Assembly (NCBI GenBank): GCA_964441505.1
Contig: CAYTUV010000028.1
Coordinates: 1 to 45,634, forward strand
Reading direction: 5' to 3'
Length of the DNA stretch: 45,634 nt
Source of the DNA: Fen-1258 sp964441505
GTDB lineage: Bacteria; Bacteroidota; Ignavibacteria; Ignavibacteriales; Melioribacteraceae
The position numbers and the translations under genes are program-made. The notes beneath the pieces are model-generated. The model searched no databases. It had not been told where the DNA came from and was given only the letters and a program-made list of their open reading frames with translations. Positions 17,326-25,324 of this stretch are shown here, piece after piece. How positions within the stretch are numbered: the first letter of the stretch is position 1; each line of letters starts with the position of its first letter.

Positions 17326-17411
17326 AATTTCATCTACTCAAACTAATTTAAAAACAAGCGAAAAATATTTTTGTTTTGTTTTAACTTCGCATAACAAAAT
17401 CCGGGAAGGTA

Positions 17412-17867
17412 ATGGAATCAATTCAATTAAAAATACAGCATATAGAAAATAAATATTCAGATATTCCATTGCCGGAATACGCAACAGAAGGAAGCAGCGG
17501 ACTTGATCTCCGAGCCTCAGTCGATTCAGAAATGAAAATTGAGAAAGGCAAAGTCGGATTAGTGCCGACAAATTTACGGGTTGAAATTCCGGTTGGATAT
17601 GAAATTCAAATTCGTCCACGCAGCGGTTTAGCGGCAAAAAATGGAATTGGTGTTTTAAATTCTCCAGGTACAATCGATTCTGATTACCGCGGAGAGATAA
17701 AAGTAATTCTGTTCAATTTCGGTGAAGAAGATTTCGTTATCAAAAGGGGCGATAGAGTAGCTCAGATGATATTATCAAAAATTTACCGTGCGGATTTAAT
17801 TGTAGCGGACGAATTAAATGATAGTACACGCGGTGAAGGCGGCTTTGGACACACAGGGAAAAAATGA
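17412..17867 (+). CDS. dut: Deoxyuridine 5'-triphosphate nucleotidohydrolase (dUTPase)
   Basis: A 151-residue trimeric dUTPase, which converts dUTP to dUMP and pyrophosphate and keeps uracil out of DNA. All five motifs are present: GSSGLDLRA (28-36), PRSGLA (69-74), GTIDSDYRGEIKV (86-98), GDRVAQMI (113-120) and RGEGGFGHTG (140-149). Length is standard. A GGGAAGG precedes the ATG closely. A region resembling a -7 element (TAACTTCG, 17382-17389) lies upstream but has no -33 partner. Confidence 0.95.
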   Translation: MESIQLKIQHIENKYSDIPLPEYATEGSSGLDLRASVDSEMKIEKGKVGLVPTNLRVEIPVGYEIQIRPRSGLAAKNGIGVLNSPGTIDSDYRGEIKVILFNFGEEDFVIKRGDRVAQMILSKIYRADLIVADELNDSTRGEGGFGHTGKK

Positions 17868-17954
17868 ATGTAGAACGTAGAACGTAGAATGTAGATTTCT
17901 CCAGTATCGAGTATCCAGTATCAAGAGTATCCAGTAACTAGTATCGAGTATCAA
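17866..17954. repeat. Tandem heptamer repeats between dut and dnaE
   Basis: The whole gap between dut and dnaE consists of two degenerate 7-base tandem repeats. The first (about 17866-17895) has units of GTAGAAC/GTAGAAT. The second (about 17901-17954) has about seven units of AGTATCG/AGTATCC/AGTATCA, with one 2-base insertion and one divergent unit (AGTAACT). There are no spacers, so it is not a CRISPR. It resembles the heptanucleotide short tandem repeats known from cyanobacteria. It leaves dnaE without a clear ribosome site or promoter. Confidence 0.8.
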
Positions 17955-17959
17955 AAAGA

Positions 17960-20900
17960 ATGTCAGATTTTATTCACTTACATAATCATTCACATTACAG
18001 TCTGCAAGATGGCGCATGCACGGTTGAAGATCTAATTCATGCCGCGCAGAAAAATAATATGCATGCTGTTGCATTGACCGATCACGGTGTAATGTTTGGT
18101 GTAGGTGAGTTTTATAAAAAAGCCAAAAAGGCAGGCATCAAACCAATCATCGGTATGGAAGCGTATATTGTTATTGCCGGTACTCGTTTCGACCGCAGAG
18201 GTGATGATCCCGACAATCCTAAGAAACGAGCCAAGCCTTACAATCATCTTCTTCTTCTTGCTAAGAATGAAATTGGTTACAAAAATTTGATCAAACTTTC
18301 TACAATTGGATATACAGAAGGATTTTATTACCGCCCGCGAATAGATTTTGAAATGCTGAACAAGTACAAAGAGGGTTTGATCTGTACTTCCGCCTGTCCT
18401 GCCGGACCAATAGCAACACCTCTTATCAACGATGATTATGCAAAAGCATGTTCCACTGCCATAAGATTGAAAGAACTTTTTGATGATGATTTCTATCTTG
18501 AAATTCAAGATCACGGAATGGATGTTGAACGACCGGTTCTTGATGGTATGCCGAAACTTTCCCGCGATTTAGGAATTAAACTCGTTGCAACCAATGATAT
18601 TCATTATATCGAGAAAGATCATTCCATCGCCCACAATATTCTTATTCAGCTTGGCGATAAAACAGGTACTGTTGATTACAAAGAATTACGTTACGGAACC
18701 GACCAGATCTATTTCAAGACCACCGAAGAGATGAAAAAGCTTTTTAAAAATTATCAGGGTGCAATTGAAAACACAATTGAGATTGAACAGAAGATAAATT
18801 TGAAGCTGGATTTTAGCGGTCATCAGTTTCCACAGTTCCCAATTCCATCAACTTCTAAGGCTAAAAATCTTGAAGAATATCTGGCTCAACTTTCCGAAGA
18901 GAGGTTGGAAAAGAAATTTAAAGTAGTAACACCGGAGATCGAAGAGCGTTTCAAATTCGAGTTGAAAGTTATTAACGAGATGGGTTATGCAGGATATTTT
19001 TTGGTGGTTCAGGATTTTATCAATGCAGCCAAACAGCGCGGAATTCCGGTTGGTCCGGGAAGAGGCAGTGCCGCAGGAAGTATAATTGCTTATGTACTCG
19101 GAATCACAAATGTCGACCCGCTTAAATACAATTTGCTCTTCGAGCGATTTCTTAACCCTGCACGTAAAACCATGCCCGATATCGATGTTGACTTTGCAGA
19201 TGACCAGCGCAGCGAAGTTATCACATATGTAAAAGAGAAGTATGGCGAAAAATCCGTAGCACAGATTATCACCTTTAATAGATTGTCATCTAAAGCTGTA
19301 TTAAAAGATGTAGCCCGTGTTCTGAAAATTTCCATTCCAACAGTTGAAAAAATTACTAAGTGGATCCCATCAAAATTCGGACGGGTTTACGATCTTGCTC
19401 AGGCGCTGAACGAAGTGCCTGAACTCGCATGGGTAAAAAAATCGGACGATCCGCAGATACAGGAATTAATAAAATACGCACGTATTCTTGAAGGAATGAA
19501 CCGCAACGCTTCGAAACATGCAGCGGGTGTTGTTATCACTCCAGGTGAAGTAAGCGACTTCGTTCCGCTAGCAACTTACGGAGATGATAATTCTTTAGTC
19601 ACTCAATTCAACATGAAAGATCTTGAAGAAGCTGGATTGTTGAAGATGGACTTTCTCGGATTGCGTACACTATCTATTATAAGAGATACACTTGAGCTTG
19701 TTAAGCAGACACGCAACATCGAATTTGATATTGATGATATACCGACTGACGATCCCAAAACCTACGAGATGTTCAGTAAAGGACAGACAACAGCCGTGTT
19801 CCAGTTTGAAAGTGCCCCGATGCGTGAGTATCTGAAAAAACTCAAACCCTCAAGCATAAACGATCTTGCGGCAATGAATGCTTTGTACCGTCCGGGCCCG
19901 ATGGAATTTATCGATGACTTCATTGCGCGTAAACATGGGCGTAAACAGATAATTTATTTACACACGATTCTTGAACCGATATTGAAAGAGACGAATGGCA
20001 TCATTGTTTATCAGGAACAGGTAATTCAAATTGCTAATGTGGCAGGAAATATGAGTCTTGCTGAAGCGGATTTATTACGCCGCGCGATGGGGAAAAAAGA
20101 TTTGAAAGCGATGGCTGAACAGAAGGAAAAATTTCTTGAAGGCGCTATTAAGAATAACATAAGCAAAAAAACGGGCGAAGAAATTTTTGAAGCCATTGAT
20201 AAGTTTGCCAATTATGGTTTCAATAAGAGCCATGCGGTTGCCTATTCCATTGTGGCATATCAGACAGCTTACCTGAAAGCACATTACCTCGAAGAATTTC
20301 TTGCTGCAAATTTATCGAACGAATATGGCAATACCGATAAGGTTACAAACCTGCTGGAAGACTGCCGCAAGTTGAATGTGAAGGTACTTCCCCCGGATAT
20401 AAATAATCCCACTGTAAAATTTGCAGTCAAAAAGAAAAAAATAATTTTTGGAATGAGCGCCATAAAAAATGTTGGTGTAAATGCGGTTGAAGCGATTAAA
20501 ACCGCTCACCAAAATCTTGGGAGAAATTTCAAAAACATTTATGATTTCTGTTCTAACGTTGATACTCGTCTTGTAAACAAACGTGCGCTTGAGGGGTTAG
20601 TACTTTCCGGAGCTTTTGATTTATGCGGCGGTTCACGTGCACAGAATTTTCAGGCGGTTGAAGAAGCGCTAAGTTTCGGAAGCAAAGCTCAATCTTCAAA
20701 AAATTCTCACAGTGATAGTTTATTCGGCGGAGATTCCGATGCGATGCACATTCATGAACCGCAACTTCCGAATATCCCCCCTTGGGAAACAAAAGATCGT
20801 CTTGCAAAGGAGAGGGAAGTACTTGGTTTCTATTTAACAGACCACCCGCTAAGGAAATATGATATTGAATACCGTTCGTTCGCAACTGTTCATCTTGGTG

Positions 20901-21418
20901 AAACAGAAACTTATAATTATACTGAATCTGTAAGAGCTTGCGGGGTTGTAACAGAAGTCAGAACAAAAATTGATAAGCGTGGCAATCAAATGGTGTTTTT
21001 CAAGCTTGATGATTTCAGCGGTTCGTGCGAGTGTCTGATGTTTTCTAAAGTTTATAAAACCTGCGAAGATTTGATAATTCCTGAATCAACAATTCTTGTA
21101 ACAGGAAAACTTGAAAGCAGCGGCGATGCTGTTAAACTTCACGTGGATGAAGCACTCTCGCTTGATGACGTGAAACAGAAACTCACAAAACGGATCGGAG
21201 TTATAGTTGATGATTCGATACATGATAGAACAATTATAACTGAGATTAAAAAACTGATGGAAGAATATGAAGGTTCGATGCCTGTTCTGGTCTGCCTTAA
21301 AGTTGACGGCGTCAATCGAGAATTTCATATCAATTATAAAATTTCTTTCAATTCAGATTTCATTTCCAAAATAAAAAAACTTTTGGGTGAAGAATCAGTT
21401 CTGTATTTCCCGTCATAA
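17960..21418 (+). CDS. dnaE: DNA polymerase III subunit alpha (DnaE)
   Basis: The 1152-residue replicative polymerase. In order it has an N-terminal PHP domain (HLHNHSHYSLQDG, from residue 6), the palm with GPGRGSAAGS and the two-Asp motif PDIDVDF (406-412; D407 and D409), the third catalytic Asp D564 in MDFLGLRTL, the FNKSHAVAYS helix-hairpin-helix region near 754, and a C-terminal OB fold (RACGVVTEVRTK, near 994). This is a DnaE1-type enzyme of usual length. The start is the ATG right after the heptamer repeat; no strong ribosome site is seen, which suggests the repeat may have replaced the original leader. Confidence 0.96.
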   Translation: MSDFIHLHNHSHYSLQDGACTVEDLIHAAQKNNMHAVALTDHGVMFGVGEFYKKAKKAGIKPIIGMEAYIVIAGTRFDRRGDDPDNPKKRAKPYNHLLLLAKNEIGYKNLIKLSTIGYTEGFYYRPRIDFEMLNKYKEGLICTSACPAGPIATPLINDDYAKACSTAIRLKELFDDDFYLEIQDHGMDVERPVLDGMPKLSRDLGIKLVATNDIHYIEKDHSIAHNILIQLGDKTGTVDYKELRYGTDQIYFKTTEEMKKLFKNYQGAIENTIEIEQKINLKLDFSGHQFPQFPIPSTSKAKNLEEYLAQLSEERLEKKFKVVTPEIEERFKFELKVINEMGYAGYFLVVQDFINAAKQRGIPVGPGRGSAAGSIIAYVLGITNVDPLKYNLLFERFLNPARKTMPDIDVDFADDQRSEVITYVKEKYGEKSVAQIITFNRLSSKAVLKDVARVLKISIPTVEKITKWIPSKFGRVYDLAQALNEVPELAWVKKSDDPQIQELIKYARILEGMNRNASKHAAGVVITPGEVSDFVPLATYGDDNSLVTQFNMKDLEEAGLLKMDFLGLRTLSIIRDTLELVKQTRNIEFDIDDIPTDDPKTYEMFSKGQTTAVFQFESAPMREYLKKLKPSSINDLAAMNALYRPGPMEFIDDFIARKHGRKQIIYLHTILEPILKETNGIIVYQEQVIQIANVAGNMSLAEADLLRRAMGKKDLKAMAEQKEKFLEGAIKNNISKKTGEEIFEAIDKFANYGFNKSHAVAYSIVAYQTAYLKAHYLEEFLAANLSNEYGNTDKVTNLLEDCRKLNVKVLPPDINNPTVKFAVKKKKIIFGMSAIKNVGVNAVEAIKTAHQNLGRNFKNIYDFCSNVDTRLVNKRALEGLVLSGAFDLCGGSRAQNFQAVEEALSFGSKAQSSKNSHSDSLFGGDSDAMHIHEPQLPNIPPWETKDRLAKEREVLGFYLTDHPLRKYDIEYRSFATVHLGETETYNYTESVRACGVVTEVRTKIDKRGNQMVFFKLDDFSGSCECLMFSKVYKTCEDLIIPESTILVTGKLESSGDAVKLHVDEALSLDDVKQKLTKRIGVIVDDSIHDRTIITEIKKLMEEYEGSMPVLVCLKVDGVNREFHINYKISFNSDFISKIKKLLGEESVLYFPS

Positions 21419-21470
21419 AATTTCTAACGGACATTGAAAACTTGTTTACTGTTTTCTGAAGAGATGTTCA

Positions 21471-21501
21471 TTTGATTTGATTTTCGTATTTCTTAAGTTT
21501 G
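21471..21501 (+). promoter_or_regulatory. Bacteroidota-type promoter for the enoyl reductase operon
   Basis: TTTG at 21471-21474, a 19-base spacer and TAAGTTTG at 21494-21501 match the Bacteroidota primary-sigma consensus (TTTG, 19 bases, TAnnTTTG) exactly. Transcription would start near 21506-21508, giving a leader of about 22 bases with an AGGA ribosome site before the ATG at 21529. Confidence 0.8.
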
Positions 21502-21528
21502 GGCGCAAATAAAAAGATAGGATAAAAC

Positions 21529-22353
21529 ATGGAACAGAAGTGGGCTCTAATACTCGGAGCTTCAAGCGGATTTGGCGGTGCTACTGCGGTTGAACTTGCA
21601 AAAAGCGGTTACAATATATTTGGTGTTCATCTTGATCGCCAGGCAACAATGCCATCGGCTCTACACGTAATAAAAAAAATCGAACGCAGCGGTCAGAAAG
21701 CGGTATTCTTTAATATAAATGCAGCAGATCAAATAAAGATTAACGATACACTCGATGAAATTAAAGAGCGGTTTACAACCAAAGAACATCCTCACGTTAA
21801 TGTGCTGATGCACTCCCTGGCTTTTGGAACACTCAAGCCTTACATTTCAAAAAGTCCAAACGATTGTATCTCTCCTGCTCAGATGAGTATGACTCTTGAT
21901 GTAATGGCTCACTCATTAGTTTACTGGACTCAGGGATTAGTTCATAGAGATTTGTTAGCCCACGGCGGAAGAATATTTGCACTTACAAGCGCCGGCTCTC
22001 AGTCGGTAATTCCAAATTATGGTGCTGTATCTGCTGCTAAGGCTGCACTCGAATCACATATTCGCCAGCTATCTGTAGAACTTGGTCCAATGAAAATTAC
22101 GTGTAATTCAATCATGGCAGGTGTTACCGATACTGCTGCCGGAAATAAAATTCCGATGTTCGATAAGATGATGAATGCTGCGAAAATGAAAAATCCTCAA
22201 CACAGATTAACAACCCCGGAAGATGTTGCAAGAGCAATCGTTCTTTTGTGCGATGAAAGAGCAGATTGGATTTCCGGAAATGTTCTTGGTGTTGATGGTG
22301 CTGAGTACATCGTTAATTACATCGGCGAAAAAACTAGTCAATCAATAAAATAG
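21529..22353 (+). CDS. FabL-like enoyl-ACP reductase (SDR family)
   Basis: A 274-residue short-chain dehydrogenase. The cofactor motif is GASSGFGG (10-17). The catalytic pair is Y164 and K171, spaced Y-x6-K. That spacing is the mark of enoyl-ACP reductases rather than the Y-x3-K of other SDRs. The block SAGSQSVIPNYGAVSAAKAA aligns well with the FabL type, in which Ser replaces the first FabI tyrosine. It would reduce trans-2-enoyl-ACP in the last step of fatty acid elongation. It heads an operon with an acyl-CoA dehydrogenase. FabI or a different SDR activity cannot be excluded. Confidence 0.75.
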   Translation: MEQKWALILGASSGFGGATAVELAKSGYNIFGVHLDRQATMPSALHVIKKIERSGQKAVFFNINAADQIKINDTLDEIKERFTTKEHPHVNVLMHSLAFGTLKPYISKSPNDCISPAQMSMTLDVMAHSLVYWTQGLVHRDLLAHGGRIFALTSAGSQSVIPNYGAVSAAKAALESHIRQLSVELGPMKITCNSIMAGVTDTAAGNKIPMFDKMMNAAKMKNPQHRLTTPEDVARAIVLLCDERADWISGNVLGVDGAEYIVNYIGEKTSQSIK

Positions 22354-22364
22354 CGGAATAACCT

Positions 22365-23507
22365 ATGACCGAATTCGGATTTTCAGAAGAACAAATTATG
22401 CTTCGCGATATGGCTCGCGAATTTGTTATTAAAGAGATTAAACCCATTGCTGCAAAAATAGATGCTGAGGAAAAAATTCCGGCTGAGTTAATTAAACAAC
22501 TTGGAGAGCTTGGATTTCTTGGTGTATCATTTCCTGAAGAATATGGAGGCGGTGGATTTGGTGAAGTCGGTTATTGCCTCATGCAGGAAGAGATTGCACG
22601 CGGCTGTATGTCAACTGCAACTTTTATAGGAGCTCATCAGTCAATCGGTGCGAATGTTATTTATCTTGGCGGAACAGAAGAACAAAAACAAAAATATCTT
22701 ACACCGCTTGCCAAGGGAGAAAAAATTGGTGCTTTCTGTTTAACTGAAGCACAGGCCGGTTCAGATTCATTTAATGTAAAAACCCGCGCGCATTTAGATG
22801 GAAATGAATGGGTGATTAATGGTGAAAAATTATGGATCACTAACGGCGGAATAGCTGATATCGTTTCAGTATTTGCCCGGACAGAAAAGGGAGTAAGCGC
22901 TTTTATTGTTGAAACAAATACACCGGGTTACCATGCAGGACCTGCCGAGAAGAAGATGGGAATAAAAGGCAGTTCAACAAACGCAATCACTTTTGATAAT
23001 GTCCGCATTCCAAAAGAAAATCTTATCGGTACTGACGGACGCGGTTTCATTCTTGCAATGAAAACTTTAAATGCCGGCAGATTAGGACTTGGCGCCGCAT
23101 GTATCGGTGCTGCTAAGGAACTTCTTGAATTATCAACACAGTATGCAAAACAGCGTAAACAGTTCGATCAGGCTATTTCCAATTTTCAAGCCGTTCAATT
23201 TATGATTGCTGATATGGCAACATTAATTTACACGATGGAATCGATTGCTTACAGAACAGCGGTTGATTATGATTTGAAAAAAGAGGTCGGCCGTACATCT
23301 GCAATTGTTAAAGTATTCTGCTCAGAGTCACTCGATAAGATTGCTGATTATGCCGTGCAGATTCATGGCGGAATGGGTTATTCACGTGAACTGCCGATTG
23401 AAAGATATTACCGTGACTCCCGCATAAACAGAATATTTGAAGGTACAAGTGAAATTCAAAATGGAATTATTGCCCGTGAAGTATTAAAAAAGAACGGCAT
23501 TGTTTAG
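22365..23507 (+). CDS. Acyl-CoA dehydrogenase
   Basis: A 380-residue FAD enzyme that introduces a double bond into acyl-CoA. The N-terminal helical domain is followed by the LTEAQAGSD and WITNGG blocks of the middle beta domain. The C-terminal helical domain carries YAVQIHGGMGY and RINRIFEGTSEIQ, with E359 the likely catalytic base, in the position used by short/medium-chain and butyryl-CoA dehydrogenases. It starts 11 bases after the enoyl reductase. Chain-length preference is not readable. Confidence 0.93.
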   Translation: MTEFGFSEEQIMLRDMAREFVIKEIKPIAAKIDAEEKIPAELIKQLGELGFLGVSFPEEYGGGGFGEVGYCLMQEEIARGCMSTATFIGAHQSIGANVIYLGGTEEQKQKYLTPLAKGEKIGAFCLTEAQAGSDSFNVKTRAHLDGNEWVINGEKLWITNGGIADIVSVFARTEKGVSAFIVETNTPGYHAGPAEKKMGIKGSSTNAITFDNVRIPKENLIGTDGRGFILAMKTLNAGRLGLGAACIGAAKELLELSTQYAKQRKQFDQAISNFQAVQFMIADMATLIYTMESIAYRTAVDYDLKKEVGRTSAIVKVFCSESLDKIADYAVQIHGGMGYSRELPIERYYRDSRINRIFEGTSEIQNGIIAREVLKKNGIV

Positions 23508-23547
23508 AAATAATTTTAATAATTTATTTACAGGAGTTACTAATACG

Positions 23548-23868
23548 ATGAAACCTACCACATTTACAGATGATAATTTTGATGCGGAAGTATTAAAGTC
23601 TGATCTACCGGTCGTAGTTGATTTCTGGGCTGCCTGGTGCGGTCCATGCAGAATGATTGCCCCGATCGTTGAAGAGTTAGCAGGTGAATATGCAGGCAAA
23701 GTTAAAATTGGAAAACTTGATGTTGACGATAATCAGGGTGTTGCAATTAAATATGGTGTCAGAAGTATCCCGACTGTTTTATTCTTAAAAGGCGGACAGG
23801 TAGTAGATACGGTTATAGGTGCTGTTCCAAAATCAATGTTTGTTGAAAAAATCACCAAAATGCTTTAG
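23548..23868 (+). CDS. trxA: Thioredoxin
   Basis: A 106-residue thioredoxin with the WCGPC active site (C31, C34), the cis-proline block RSIPTVLFLKGG and the DFWAAW strand. It reduces disulfides in cytoplasmic proteins. I chose the ATG at 23548 because AGGAG lies 11 bases upstream and the fold starts there; the frame could open at a TTG at 23500, overlapping the acyl-CoA dehydrogenase, but those 16 residues are not typical. It is probably part of the promoter-led operon that starts at 21529. Confidence 0.93.
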   Translation: MKPTTFTDDNFDAEVLKSDLPVVVDFWAAWCGPCRMIAPIVEELAGEYAGKVKIGKLDVDDNQGVAIKYGVRSIPTVLFLKGGQVVDTVIGAVPKSMFVEKITKML

Positions 23869-23883
23869 TCCCGAAGCGACAGA

Positions 23884-24879
23884 ATGATTTCTATCCGAAA
23901 CTCATTTCTCATTTTTATTACACTATTTCTCTGTAATAGCGTTTTGTTTTCTCAGGCTAATACATGGAAACATTTCGATAAAACAAATTCCGGTTTACCT
24001 ACAAACACCATTCGATCTGTCATACAAGATTCAAAGGGAATCTACTGGATTGCTACATGGGATAGCGGTCTTGTAAAATATGATGGGAAAAAATGGACTG
24101 TTTTTAACACACGTAATTCCGGATTGCCAAACAACTGTGTCTACTGCATTACTTTTGATAAGCGAGGCAGGTTATATATAGGAACAATGGGTGGCGGATT
24201 GGCAATCTTTGATGGTAAATCCAAATGGAAAATTTATAACATATCTAATTCAAAAATTCCCGAGAACTGGATCTACTCCGTTGCTCTGGATAAAGAATCG
24301 AAAGTTTGGGTTGGTACTTTTTCAGAAGGACTAGGTGTGTTTGATGGTAAGCAGTGGATGACTTATAATAAAACTAATTCACTTCTGAAGGATAACAAAG
24401 TAACATTCATTCATATTGATAAACAGGATGAAATACTGCTGGGCACACAATCGGAACTTGTTTTTATTCTGAAGGATAAATGGAAATCCGAATCTGATAT
24501 GAAAATTGATACCTTAGATAATGTTTCTTATTGGATTTCTGAAACAAGCGACGGCAGAAAATTGATCAGTTATAAATACGGCGGCCTTGTATTCTTTGAT
24601 GGCGAACATTTTCAAATTTTTAAAAAGGTGAATTCCCAAATACCCATTGAAGGTTTTTATTCCGCAGTTGAGGATAAGAAGAAAATAATTTGGGCGGGAA
24701 GTTTCGGAGAGGGTGTTATTAATTTTGACGGAATGAAATGGAATTTATGGAATAAATCGAATTCACAATTGAAAGATGATCTGATTTTCAATGTTTTTGT
24801 TGATTCAAAAAACAATAAGTGGTTTTCGACATACTTCGGCGGAATATCAGTATATAATGAAGACGGAGTCAAATTATAG
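23884..24879 (+). CDS. Secreted two-component-regulator propeller (Reg_prop) protein
   Basis: A 331-residue protein with a signal peptide (1-24, ending in VLFSQ) and about six to seven repeats of roughly 45 residues. Each repeat has a core like NSGLPTNTIRSVI, D-x-G/W-WIGT and GL-x-x-YDGKKWT. This is the Reg_prop propeller blade pattern seen in sensors of hybrid two-component systems, but here there is no kinase or response-regulator domain. It would fold as a single periplasmic or surface propeller. A binding function is inferred only from the fold. It starts 15 bases after thioredoxin. Confidence 0.8.
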   Translation: MISIRNSFLIFITLFLCNSVLFSQANTWKHFDKTNSGLPTNTIRSVIQDSKGIYWIATWDSGLVKYDGKKWTVFNTRNSGLPNNCVYCITFDKRGRLYIGTMGGGLAIFDGKSKWKIYNISNSKIPENWIYSVALDKESKVWVGTFSEGLGVFDGKQWMTYNKTNSLLKDNKVTFIHIDKQDEILLGTQSELVFILKDKWKSESDMKIDTLDNVSYWISETSDGRKLISYKYGGLVFFDGEHFQIFKKVNSQIPIEGFYSAVEDKKKIIWAGSFGEGVINFDGMKWNLWNKSNSQLKDDLIFNVFVDSKNNKWFSTYFGGISVYNEDGVKL

Positions 24880-25324
24880 ATTAGGAGTTTCTTTGTATGA
24901 ATGCCGTGCTCGTTTGTGATAAGTAAGAAAAACTATCAAAAGCTATAAAAGCTAATCTACCTAAATAAGGCCTTGACAAATAAAACATAGCGTATTAAAT
25001 TAATTTCAAAAATAATACTGCTATTTAGAACGAATTAAATGCTCAACTTTGCCCTTGATTTCGAAACAGCATTAGATTATCTTGGATTCGCTTCAAACGA
25101 GAGAATTGCGAATTTTTCATTTTTATTATATTCAAAGTTTTAGACTTACGAGACACACAATTTGTTCCGTATCGTTACAAAAAAAACAGGATTAAGTTTT
25201 CTTTAATAATAATAAAATAATAATTCACTTCTAAAAAAGAGGAGGTAGTGTTTGACGTTTTCGTTACAAGCTTTTTCATTTCTAAAACCCTTTCTTAGTT
25301 ATTCAACAAATAAGGAGTAAAAAT
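24880..25324. other. Long intergenic region before the TonB receptor
   Basis: This 445-base AT-rich gap contains no recognised gene. A TTGACA at 24973-24978 with a TATTAA at 24993 looks like a sigma-70 promoter but has only a 14-base spacer. A 34-residue open frame (25039-25143) has no ribosome site. No exact TTTG/TAnnTTTG promoter pair was found. The right end holds the leader ORF described separately. No riboswitch fold was recognised by eye. Confidence 0.6.
25252..25320 (+). CDS. Possible leader peptide before the TonB receptor
   Basis: A 22-residue frame starts at TTG 25252, six bases after an AGGAGG (25240-25245), the strongest ribosome site in the window. The peptide begins TFSLQAFSFLKP and ends at a TAA 4 bases before the receptor ATG. 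The receptor's own AAGGAG (25312-25317) lies inside its last codons, so ribosomes on the leader would control access to it. An alternative reading is that TAGTGTTTG (25246-25254) is an off-spaced promoter -7 element. No homologue is known to me. Confidence 0.4.
   Translation: MTFSLQAFSFLKPFLSYSTNKE

Noticed and set aside
17866..17954. CRISPR-like repeats
   Set aside because: The units are 7 bases, directly adjacent and degenerate, with no spacers and no cas genes.
18032..18514. 160-residue ORF on the minus strand inside dnaE
   Set aside because: It is a shadow of the conserved PHP domain of dnaE on the other strand, with no signal of its own.
24973..24998. TTGACA/TATTAA as a sigma-70 promoter
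   Set aside because: The 14-base spacer is too short, it lies far from the gene, and the confirmed promoters in this window use the TTTG/TAnnTTTG type.
25039..25143. 34-residue ORF in the gap before the TonB receptor
   Set aside because: It has no ribosome site and no recognisable similarity; the length is within chance for an intergenic region of this size.
25248..25298. Alternative leader ORF from GTG 25248
   Set aside because: The GTG is only two bases from the AGGAGG, too close for initiation; the TTG at 25252 fits better.
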